DNA of 64,000 nucleotides from Thermodesulfovibrionia bacterium (GTDB taxonomy: Bacteria > Nitrospirota > Thermodesulfovibrionia > UBA6902), in the NCBI GenBank assembly GCA_947259645.1, contig CAMYND010000005.1:48712-112711 (forward strand). Direction: 5' to 3'. Made by a program: the position numbers and the translations under genes. The notes beneath the pieces were generated by a model, which was not told the DNA's origin, did not search any database, and saw only the letters and a program-made list of their open reading frames with translations. Shown one piece after another: positions 1 through 6,569 of the stretch; position 1 is the first letter of the stretch; each line of letters opens with the position of its first letter.

Positions 1-294
1 GTCTTCCCGCAGCCGTTCAGCCCAGGGGTCCAGTCCTGCGCCATTGAAAAGAAAGAAGGATGATTCGTATATTTTTTTTATATCGCCGGGAGGGGGTTCA
101 TATTCATGCGGTTCAGATCCCGGAGGCATTATAGTTGCGACCTCGGCCTGATCACCTGCCACCTGGCCCGCGAAATGGGCCAGAGGATAAAAACTGGCCG
201 CCATCTTTAACTTTGCTGATGCCGTACCTATGTCCAGAGCAAGGATACAGCAGAGAGCAAGAACCAGTATTGCTGCAGCCTTTCCTGTAGTCAT
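1..294 (-). CDS. znuA: ZnuA-type zinc ABC transporter substrate-binding protein (5' part only)
   Basis: The first 98 codons are present; the gene runs off the left edge. An N-terminal signal peptide (about residues 1-27, ending TASA) is followed by the mature start of a cluster A-I metal-binding protein. Visible family features are ASFYPLAHFAGQVAGD, then PPGSEPHEYEPPPGD, whose His is a usual metal ligand, and FNGAGLDPW. Such proteins capture Zn(II) or Mn(II) in the periplasm for an ABC permease. The ATG overlaps the stop of the upstream Zur-like gene as TAATG, so the two are probably translated together. Zinc rather than manganese is inferred from that neighbour. Confidence 0.85.
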   Translation of the reverse strand, partial: MTTGKAAAILVLALCCILALDIGTASAKLKMAASFYPLAHFAGQVAGDQAEVATIMPPGSEPHEYEPPPGDIKKIYESSFFLFNGAGLDPWAERLRED

Positions 295-566
295 TAAGCA
301 CTTACCTCCTGGCATTTTGCACAGAAACCCTGAAATTCGATCGCTTCCCTGGCTCGAGTGAGGCGGCATCCCTTTGACCTTAATTTATCTAATATTATTC
401 TGGCTTCAGGCATCCTCAATATTAATGCAACTCTGTTGCAAATGCAACAATGATCCAGATGTGAGGCTGGATTTGAAACCAGGAATGTAACGTAGTTGAA
501 CGCTTCGGCAGAGCACGGGATATGTAAAAGAGCAGTCAGGTGCCCGGACAGGTCTGTATTTGCCAA
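294..566 (-). CDS. Zur/Fur-like C-terminal metal-binding domain protein, lacking a DNA-binding half
   Basis: About 90 residues with a TTG start; no better start is visible before an in-frame TGA at 591-593. Residues 36-90 resemble the dimerisation and metal-binding half of Fur/Zur proteins: SHLDHCCICNRV gives the first CxxC, GCRLTR matches the loop before the last strand, and EFQGFCAKCQEVSA gives the second CxxC, close to the ending of Zur. The N-terminal winged helix that normally precedes this (about 80 residues) is absent, and only 84 bp separate the ORF from the divergent pepA. It overlaps znuA by one base (TAATG). It may be a decayed zur or a stand-alone zinc-sensing domain; the coding call is moderate. 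Confidence 0.45.
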   Translation of the reverse strand: MANTDLSGHLTALLHIPCSAEAFNYVTFLVSNPASHLDHCCICNRVALILRMPEARIILDKLRSKGCRLTRAREAIEFQGFCAKCQEVSA

Positions 567-650
567 AGGGATGATAATTTCTGTATGATTTCATGTAAAC
601 AGATTATGAGCCGGAGAGGAAACAGATAAAAAAAAGGTAAGGTATCGGAC

Positions 651-2069
651 ATGAGAAAAAAAGAAGCGTTCCAGCGCTATAAAAAAATAAAATTTTTCTT
701 TGCAGCTGACGCAGGGAAAGTCAGAGATAAGGAGATAGCTGTTGTTTCTCTCACGCAAAAAAATGACAGTGAGGTCATTACCCTGCCCACAGGTCAAAAA
801 TCCCTCTTAATCGGCGCCGGGAAAACAAGAAAAATAAACAGCCGCACTTTGATTATTCTCAGCCGGACTGTTATAAGTCTTGCAAAGCAGAACAATATTA
901 AAAAACTTGCCCTCAATTTCATGGACTTTGCTTTCCCCCATTTAAAATTAAAGAGCAGTGCAATAGCAGAAATGCTGGCTGTTAATTTTGAAATGGCAAA
1001 CTTCGAATTTGTCCAGTATAAAACATCTCCTGCAAAAGGATGGAACTTTGTCAGAGAGGTCACCATTATCTCAAAAGACAGCGCTGTGAAGAAGGCCGTC
1101 GGGAAAGGGCAGACCATAGGTGAAGAAGTCAATAATACGCGTGTACTGGCAAATTCCCCGGGAGGGGTTATGACGCCGAAGGTGCTGGCCCAAAAGGCAA
1201 AAGAGGCCGGCAGAAAGTACAATTTTAAGGTCAGGGTTTTAGGTTTGAAAGAGATACAGAAAATGAAGATGGGCGGTGTCCTTGCCGTAGCCGGCGGCTC
1301 CAGGGAAGAGCCGAAGTTTATCATCATTGAGTATATGTCCGGAGGAAAAGAAAAGCCTGTTGTCCTCGTTGGCAAGGGTGTTACTTTTGATTCCGGCGGC
1401 CTTAACTTAAAGCCCGGCGAGAGCATGCAGGGGATGCATACAGACATGAGCGGCGGAGCCGCTGTTATATCCGCACTCACCTTAGCGGCCAGGTTAAAAC
1501 TGAAAAAAAATATTGTCGGTCTGGTGCCGGCTGTTGAAAACATGCCTTCAGGCTCAAGCTACCGCCCCGGTGACATCGTGGAGACCATGTCCGGGAAAAC
1601 GATTGAAGTATTGAATACTGACGCGGAAGGAAGGGTTATTTTGTCCGATGCCCTGACCTACGCAGTCAGATACAACCCGAAACTGGTGGTGGATATCGCA
1701 ACACTGACAGGCGCGGCAATGATCGCTCTTGGCCAGAGAGCCTCCGCGGTATTTACAAAAGATCTCAAGCTGGAGAATCTCATTCGTGAACTGGGAGAAC
1801 AGAGCGGAGATTATGTCTGGCCTCTCCCCCTCTGGGATGAGTATGAAGAGGATATCAAGGGGACATTCGGTGACATTACTAATACCGGGAGAAACAGGTA
1901 TGGAGGAGCGATTACAGCGGCAATCTTTCTGTATCAGTTTGCGAAAGAATATCCCTGGGTTCATATTGATATCGCTCCGAGGACCACAGCGGTTGAGGGT
2001 GAGCTCCTGGCTAAAGGCGCATGCGGAGCCCCGGTACGACTTTTGATTAAACTTCTGGAACAGGCATAA
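651..2069 (+). CDS. pepA: Leucyl (cytosol) aminopeptidase, M17 family
   Basis: 472 residues, near the usual 480-500. The C-terminal catalytic domain carries the family signature NTDAEGR (about residue 321) and the metal-binding stretch GKGVTFDSGGLNLKP (about residue 240), followed by MHTDMSGGAAV. These supply the Lys, Asp and Glu ligands of the two-metal site that removes N-terminal residues from peptides in the cytoplasm. The N-terminal domain is divergent, as usual. The ATG is preceded by an AAGG-type Shine-Dalgarno at a normal distance. It is transcribed divergently from the Zur-like/znuA pair and is followed by the DAHP synthase on the same strand after 72 bp. Confidence 0.93.
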   Translation: MRKKEAFQRYKKIKFFFAADAGKVRDKEIAVVSLTQKNDSEVITLPTGQKSLLIGAGKTRKINSRTLIILSRTVISLAKQNNIKKLALNFMDFAFPHLKLKSSAIAEMLAVNFEMANFEFVQYKTSPAKGWNFVREVTIISKDSAVKKAVGKGQTIGEEVNNTRVLANSPGGVMTPKVLAQKAKEAGRKYNFKVRVLGLKEIQKMKMGGVLAVAGGSREEPKFIIIEYMSGGKEKPVVLVGKGVTFDSGGLNLKPGESMQGMHTDMSGGAAVISALTLAARLKLKKNIVGLVPAVENMPSGSSYRPGDIVETMSGKTIEVLNTDAEGRVILSDALTYAVRYNPKLVVDIATLTGAAMIALGQRASAVFTKDLKLENLIRELGEQSGDYVWPLPLWDEYEEDIKGTFGDITNTGRNRYGGAITAAIFLYQFAKEYPWVHIDIAPRTTAVEGELLAKGACGAPVRLLIKLLEQA

Positions 2070-2141
2070 TGCTGTCTCAAGGTATGGGTTCAGCGTTTTG
2101 CTCCAATTTATTAAATAAGGTAGAATAGCAAAGGATCTAAT

Positions 2142-3170
2142 ATGAGTTTTAAATATATAAAAGTGATGCCGCTTGTCGACGATATACTGAAATCAATCCC
2201 CCTTTCAAAAGAGCTTAAGGAAGTAAAGAAGAAGAGGGATGAGGATATTATCGCTGTCTTCAAGGGTGAGAGCGATAAGTTCATTGTGATTGCCGGTCCC
2301 TGCTCCGCGGACAATGAAGACGCGGTCTGTGAATACGTATCCAAGCTTGCGAGTTTGCAGGATGAGGTCAAGGAAAAAATTATAATCATTCCGCGGTTGT
2401 ACACGAACAAACCGCGGACAACCGGAAAGGGTTATATGGGTATGGCCCATCAGCCAAAGCCCTCGGAAGCGCCGAACATGGTGAAGGGTCTGAAGGCGAT
2501 TCGCAAGATGCATATAAGGGCGATGCAGGAGTCCCACCTCACAGCTGCCGATGAGATGCTCTACCCCGGCAACTACCCATACCTTGAAGACATCCTCAGC
2601 TATGTCGCGGTAGGGGCCCGTTCTGTGGAAAACCAGCTTCACCGGCTCACCATCAGCGGACTTGATGTGCCTGCGGGCATGAAAAATCCCACAGGGGGCG
2701 ACATTGAGGTGATGCTGAATTCTGTTCAGGCTGCCCAGATGCCTCACTCCTTTGTTTATAACGCATGGGAGGTGAAGACCACGGGGAATCCCCTTACGCA
2801 CGCTATTCTTCGCGGTGCGGTGAACCCCTATGGTACGAACATCCCGAACTATCATTACGAGGACCTGATCCGCCTTTCAGATGCGTACAAAAAGAGGGAG
2901 CTCGAGTACCCCGGCATAATTGTTGACACGAATCATGCCAATTCGAGCAAGAAGTTCGGGATGCAGCCGAGGATAGCAAAGGAGGTCATGAGAAGCCGGA
3001 ACGAGTCCAAGAGGCTCAGGAAAAAAGTGAAGGGTCTTATGATCGAAAGCTATCTGGTTGAAGGGGCGCAGAAGATATCCGAGAATGTCTTCGGAAAATC
3101 GATCACTGACCCCTGCCTTGGGTGGGATGCGACGGAACGTCTTGTAAGGGACCTCGTTGAGCTGGTCTAA
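2142..3170 (+). CDS. aroF: 3-deoxy-7-phosphoheptulonate (DAHP) synthase, AroFGH type
   Basis: 342 residues, full length for the class I-alpha DAHP synthase that condenses PEP and erythrose-4-phosphate as the first step of the shikimate pathway. Visible family blocks are IVIAGPCSADN, PRLYTNKPRTTGKGYMG, GARSVENQLHR, VPAGMKNPTGG and IIVDTNHANSSKK. The C-terminus with LGWDATERLVRDL matches the AroG family. An AAAGGA site precedes the ATG. The gene ends convergently with the glutaminyl cyclase gene, and the two stop codons overlap. Which aromatic amino acid inhibits it cannot be told from sequence alone. Confidence 0.93.
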   Translation: MSFKYIKVMPLVDDILKSIPLSKELKEVKKKRDEDIIAVFKGESDKFIVIAGPCSADNEDAVCEYVSKLASLQDEVKEKIIIIPRLYTNKPRTTGKGYMGMAHQPKPSEAPNMVKGLKAIRKMHIRAMQESHLTAADEMLYPGNYPYLEDILSYVAVGARSVENQLHRLTISGLDVPAGMKNPTGGDIEVMLNSVQAAQMPHSFVYNAWEVKTTGNPLTHAILRGAVNPYGTNIPNYHYEDLIRLSDAYKKRELEYPGIIVDTNHANSSKKFGMQPRIAKEVMRSRNESKRLRKKVKGLMIESYLVEGAQKISENVFGKSITDPCLGWDATERLVRDLVELV

Positions 3171-4024
3171 TTTGCCGGGATCAGCTTGATCTCGTAAACC
3201 TTTGGCCACAATTTCCCCGTAACAAAAATCCGTCCTGTTTGTTCATCATGGGCAATCCCATTAAGGGGCTTCTTTGCAATGCTTCCGCCTGAGATGTGGG
3301 TGAGTTTATCAAGGTTGATCCATGATCTGACCTGTCCTGATTTCGGGTCAATGATTGCGATACGGTTTGTCTCCCAGACATTCGCGTAAATGCTGCCATT
3401 GATATACTCCAGTTCATTGAGCTTGGTGACAGGTTTATTCTGATCATATACGGTGACCTGTCCTGTTTTTTGAAATGTGACGGGGGAAAGGAAGTGTAAG
3501 CGTGCGGTGCCATCGCTCATTATTAATCTTTTTCCATCATAGGTAATGCCCCAGCCCTCGGTTTCATAATCGAATTGATCAACCAGTTGCAAGCTGTCTT
3601 TGCTGTATACAAAGCCCTTGCCGGCCCGCCATGTCAGTTGAACTATTTTGTTCTCCCAGAACGTAATGCCCTCTCCAAATATTTTCGGAGAAAGCTTGAT
3701 GCTCATTACTGTTTTGCCTGTCTTTAAATCAATCTTTCGCAGGGTGGACTGTCCGTAGAGGCCTGTTCCTTCATACAGGTAGCCTTCCCTGAAAAACAGT
3801 CCCTGCGTATATGCGCGGCTGTCATGGGGATAGATGGCAACTACTTTATATGATTGCACAGGAGTTGCAGCTGCATAGTGAGAGGTGGCGGTGTTTTGCG
3901 ATAGTTCAGGCAGTGGTTTATTGCTGGCCGGGGTACTCTCAAGAGCTCCTGAAAGGGCAGCGCATAATAAAATAATGCAGAGGACAACGGGAGAGCTTAT
4001 TATAGGTTTGTGTTGGATCATCAT
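3167..4024 (-). CDS. Glutaminyl-peptide cyclotransferase (beta-propeller type)
   Basis: 285 residues from the ATG at 4024; two GTG codons lie just upstream, but the GGGTGG Shine-Dalgarno favours the ATG. A hydrophobic N-terminal segment (about 8-28) is a signal peptide or anchor, so the enzyme is probably extracytoplasmic. The rest matches the plant/bacterial QC beta-propeller family: YPHDSRAYTQGL, EGTGLYGQS, GEGITFW, LTWRAGKGFVY, EGWGITYDG, MSDGTA, LNELEYINGSIYANVW and LNGIAHD. The family cyclises N-terminal Gln to pyroglutamate. It lies 22 bp after the polymerase gene on the same strand, so it may be cotranscribed with it. Confidence 0.88.
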   Translation of the reverse strand: MMIQHKPIISSPVVLCIILLCAALSGALESTPASNKPLPELSQNTATSHYAAATPVQSYKVVAIYPHDSRAYTQGLFFREGYLYEGTGLYGQSTLRKIDLKTGKTVMSIKLSPKIFGEGITFWENKIVQLTWRAGKGFVYSKDSLQLVDQFDYETEGWGITYDGKRLIMSDGTARLHFLSPVTFQKTGQVTVYDQNKPVTKLNELEYINGSIYANVWETNRIAIIDPKSGQVRSWINLDKLTHISGGSIAKKPLNGIAHDEQTGRIFVTGKLWPKVYEIKLIPAN

Positions 4025-4046
4025 GAACACCACCCTTATTTTACCA

Positions 4047-5360
4047 TTAAACCTTTATATAGAGCATTGGCAGGCCCAGTCTCTGTCTCCTGTTTTCACC
4101 GCTGAAGAGGGCTGTTTTCCTCTCCGGGATATCCTGCCGTTTGCCTTCATGCTGAACCTGCAGTTTTGTGGGAAGGCTTGAGGCGTGCTGAACAGTGTGT
4201 TTGCCGAAGCGTGATGAAAGCTTGTCAATAGAGTCGTAAACTTTTGCCATTTTTTCTATTTTTGTGGTGTCATCAAAGAGGGTAAACTGCACCCTGCTCT
4301 CAGGCATCAGGCCTGAAAGGACAACACCTGTCAGTCTGTAGGGGATTCCCTGCTGGTAAATCTGCCTGAACCCTTCCCTTGCTGCTTCAAACAGTTCAGA
4401 GGGATAGGCAGTGGGGCGGTTCAGTTTCAGCTCTATGCCGATGTCCCTGAAATCTTTTTTTCTCAGAAAGAGAATGAGACGTTTAGCTGCCAGATTATGG
4501 CGTCGTGCCTTTATGCATGCGTTTTCCAGGTTTTTCGAAAGCTGTGCAAAGACAAATGACTCATCAGTTGACGGAGGGGTAAATGTCTTTGTCTTGCTTA
4601 TTGACTGGTAGCTGCTCTTTGATTCGGTCACAACAGGGTACACACTCATTCCATTGAGTTCACACCAGATCTCTTGGAAGGGTTTGGAAAGGTGTCTCTG
4701 GATAAACTCCTCGTCCTTTCCCGCGAGCTCGAGGGCTGTTCGTATTCCGAGCTTATTGAGAAAGGCTGATGTGTTCGGCCCGATTCCCCAGAGTTTTTCT
4801 ACCGGGAGTTTATCCAGGTACAGGTGAATCTCTTTTCCGGGGATAATGGTCAGGCCATGGGGCTTATCGTGCTTTGAACCTATCTTGGCGAGGACCTTTG
4901 AAAGGCTCACGCCGATAGAGACGGTAATCCCCAGTTCCTTCTCTACAGTTTCCTGTATCTGCGAGGCAAGTTCTCCGTAAGAGCAGTGGAAGCTCCTTCT
5001 CAGTCCGGTCAGATCAACAAAGGCTTCATCTATTGAATACTCTTCCAGATCAGGTGAGAAGCGCCTGAGTATCTCAAACATTCTCACAGAAAAGAGGCTG
5101 TAGGTTTCATAATCAGAGGGCACGATAATCGCCTCGGGGCATACCTTCTTCACATCAAAATACCCCATCCCTCTCTTTACCCCGCGGGCCTTTGCCTCGT
5201 AGCTGGCAGCAGCAACAATCCCCCGCTCCTTGCCTGTGATAACAGGCTTCCCCCGCAGCTCCGGATGAATCGCCTGTTCACAGGATGCAAAAAATGCGTC
5301 TGCATCCATATGAAGTATGGCCTGAGGCCAGGAGCGTATTGTTAGTGGCTGATTTCTCAA
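4047..5360 (-). CDS. dinB: Y-family translesion DNA polymerase (DinB/UmuC-like)
   Basis: 437 residues. Catalytic motifs are ILHMDADAFFASCEQ near the N-terminus and EEYSIDEAFVDLTGL (about residue 102), giving the three carboxylates. A helix-hairpin-helix (KLPVEKLWGIGPNTSAFLNKLGI) and a little-finger domain follow. The C-terminus past residue 370 is longer than typical Pol IV and ends QFTLFDD..., somewhat UmuC-like. The start is TTG with a weak GTGAG site. A LexA-like gene lies upstream on the same strand, with the GxxExxY element between, which suggests an SOS-type pairing; I see no LexA-like operator directly before this gene. It bypasses lesions during replication. Confidence 0.92.
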   Translation of the reverse strand: MRNQPLTIRSWPQAILHMDADAFFASCEQAIHPELRGKPVITGKERGIVAAASYEAKARGVKRGMGYFDVKKVCPEAIIVPSDYETYSLFSVRMFEILRRFSPDLEEYSIDEAFVDLTGLRRSFHCSYGELASQIQETVEKELGITVSIGVSLSKVLAKIGSKHDKPHGLTIIPGKEIHLYLDKLPVEKLWGIGPNTSAFLNKLGIRTALELAGKDEEFIQRHLSKPFQEIWCELNGMSVYPVVTESKSSYQSISKTKTFTPPSTDESFVFAQLSKNLENACIKARRHNLAAKRLILFLRKKDFRDIGIELKLNRPTAYPSELFEAAREGFRQIYQQGIPYRLTGVVLSGLMPESRVQFTLFDDTTKIEKMAKVYDSIDKLSSRFGKHTVQHASSLPTKLQVQHEGKRQDIPERKTALFSGENRRQRLGLPMLYIKV

Positions 5361-5395
5361 TGCAGATAGCTCACTTTAGATAAATAGTATTGAAA

Positions 5396-5850
5396 ACACG
5401 GAGGCACGGAGACACAGAGAAAAGCTAAAGTTAAAACACAAAAGCTATAAAACAAGTCTTTTAATTCCGTTTTTCAATACATTTGTATAAAAGTTAATAA
5501 TTAGTCCTACCTTGATATGAGCGAGTCTCAAATAGGTTAATGTTTGCGCCTCATGGACAGAGGTTATTTTATTCACACATTTGAGTTCTACTATTACAGT
5601 GTTCTTCACTACTATGTCCATACGGTAACCGCAATCAAGCTTGACACCTTTATATTCCAGGGGCAGAGGTTTTTGCCTTTCAAAAGGAATATTCTGTGTA
5701 TATAATTCATGACAAAAACATTCTTCATATCCAGACTCTAAGAGCCCCGGACCGAGATTGCGATGAACTTCAATTGCAGAAGCAATAATCCTGTCTGTTA
5801 GTTCTTTATAAAAAATTTCTTTCTCCGTGCCTCTGTGTCTCTGTGTTTTA
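5396..5850 (-). mobile_element. Putative GxxExxY element bounded by inverted CACRGAG-type repeats
   Basis: A ~28-nt repeat built from the unit CACGGAG/CACAGAG lies at 5396-5423 on the plus strand, and a reverse-complement copy lies at 5819-5850. They enclose almost exactly one gene, and the inner copy encodes its N-terminal residues TQRHRGTE. Related copies without the ORF occur at 41758-41865 and 42939-42992, and both keep the AAGTCTTTT block that here codes for the protein's C-terminal Lys-Arg-Leu. The unit sits between the LexA-like gene and dinB. No transposase is present. Mobility is inferred only from this copy structure. Confidence 0.5.
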
Positions 5851-5864
5851 TTCATCATTTTCAC
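5445..5864 (-). CDS. GxxExxY protein (PD-(D/E)XK nuclease-like)
   Basis: 139 residues from a GTG that overlaps the LexA-like stop as GTGA; ATG codons at 5858 and 5855 are alternatives. The name motif GLLESGY occurs near residue 41 within NLGPGLLESGYEECF. The core YRMDIVVKNTVIVELKCV (about 80-96) fits a PD-(D/E)XK nuclease fold with Asp and Glu-x-Lys. The N-terminal TQRHRGTE is encoded by the flanking repeat. The family's function is not established. It probably interrupts an older lexA-dinB arrangement. Its A/T-rich 3' part differs somewhat from neighbouring genes. Confidence 0.85.
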   Translation of the reverse strand: MKMMNKTQRHRGTEKEIFYKELTDRIIASAIEVHRNLGPGLLESGYEECFCHELYTQNIPFERQKPLPLEYKGVKLDCGYRMDIVVKNTVIVELKCVNKITSVHEAQTLTYLRLAHIKVGLIINFYTNVLKNGIKRLVL

Positions 5865-6454
5865 TTATACTTCCTCACCACCGCTGTTACCACCCCTGAG
5901 ATTTTGAGTTCATTTTTGGGTTTAATCGGTTTATATTTCGGGTTTGCAGGCATAAGGGTTATTTTGTCGCCTCTCTTTCTCAAATACTTCATGGTCCACT
6001 CACCATCAACTTCAGCGATAACAATATCACCGCTTCTGGGGGTCTGCCCTTTATTCACTATCACCATATCTCCCGGGAGTATTCCCGCTCCAGACATGGA
6101 GTCTCCGGAGACTTTAAGCATAAACGTCGCCTCATGGTTCTGTATGAGCATTTCATCAAGGGAGCGTGTATCTGCAAGCTCTTCCTCTGCCGGACTCGGG
6201 AACCCCGCCTCTACCGTTCCCAGGATCCTGACCGGGAATTTTATGGACCCCGGTGTAAGCCTGCCTTTTTCATCCCGCGCCAGGACCTTCAGCTCCTCCA
6301 GTCTTATGACCAGCTTGGAAACAGCGTTTTTCGACTTTAATCCAATAAGTTCCCCGATTTCAGAAAAGCTTGGCATCCTGCCTTTCTGATAATAGAAATG
6401 AGATATTTCCTGTATTCGGGACTTTAGCTTCTCTTCCCGGAGCTCCTGTTTCAT
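5861..6454 (-). CDS. lexA: LexA-like SOS repressor (S24 autopeptidase)
   Basis: 197 residues from the ATG at 6454. The N-terminal winged helix reads YYQKGRMPSFSEIGELIGLKS, as in LexA. The C-terminal S24 domain has an Ala-Gly cleavage site (GTVEAGFPSP), the nucleophile in KVSGDSMSGAGI and the Lys of WTMKYLRK. RecA-stimulated self-cleavage is the expected control. A consensus promoter with a palindrome in its spacer lies so close that the start codon is at the predicted transcription start; no Shine-Dalgarno is seen. A reading starting at 6508 would begin inside the promoter and is rejected. The downstream polymerase gene fits an SOS regulon. Confidence 0.85.
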   Translation of the reverse strand: MKQELREEKLKSRIQEISHFYYQKGRMPSFSEIGELIGLKSKNAVSKLVIRLEELKVLARDEKGRLTPGSIKFPVRILGTVEAGFPSPAEEELADTRSLDEMLIQNHEATFMLKVSGDSMSGAGILPGDMVIVNKGQTPRSGDIVIAEVDGEWTMKYLRKRGDKITLMPANPKYKPIKPKNELKISGVVTAVVRKYK

Positions 6455-6460
6455 ATTTCC

Positions 6461-6489
6461 ATTATAGGTGAACGATCGTTTACTGTCAA
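6461..6489 (-). promoter_or_regulatory. lexA promoter with embedded palindromic operator
   Basis: On the minus strand TTGACA (6484-6489) and TATAAT (6461-6466) are separated by exactly 17 bp. The spacer holds the palindrome AACGATCGTT, within GTGAACGATCGTTTAC read on the plus strand; this fits a GAAC-N4-GTTY SOS-box layout. Binding there would block RNA polymerase, consistent with autorepression. Only six bases separate the -10 box from the ATG. Confidence 0.8.
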
Positions 6490-6522
6490 GGGGAAGGGAA
6501 AGAAACATGCGGACTGCTTAAC

Positions 6523-6550
6523 GTAGGGGCAATTCATGAATTGCCCCTAC
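6523..6550. repeat. Perfect 28-nt palindrome between nuoG-like and lexA
   Basis: A 14-bp arm (GTAGGGGCAATTCA) is followed immediately by its exact reverse complement. No T-run follows on either strand, so it is not a standard terminator. It resembles REP-like intergenic palindromes and may limit read-through from the nuoG-like gene into lexA. Confidence 0.7.
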
Positions 6551-6569
6551 ACAGAAAAATTTTAAAACA

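Noticed and set aside
425-445. TGCAAC-TCT-GTTGCA as a Zur operator
   Set aside because: Lies within the Zur-like reading frame, not in a promoter; probably chance.
1554-1964. Antisense ORF inside pepA
   Set aside because: Shadow of a strongly coding opposite strand; no family similarity.
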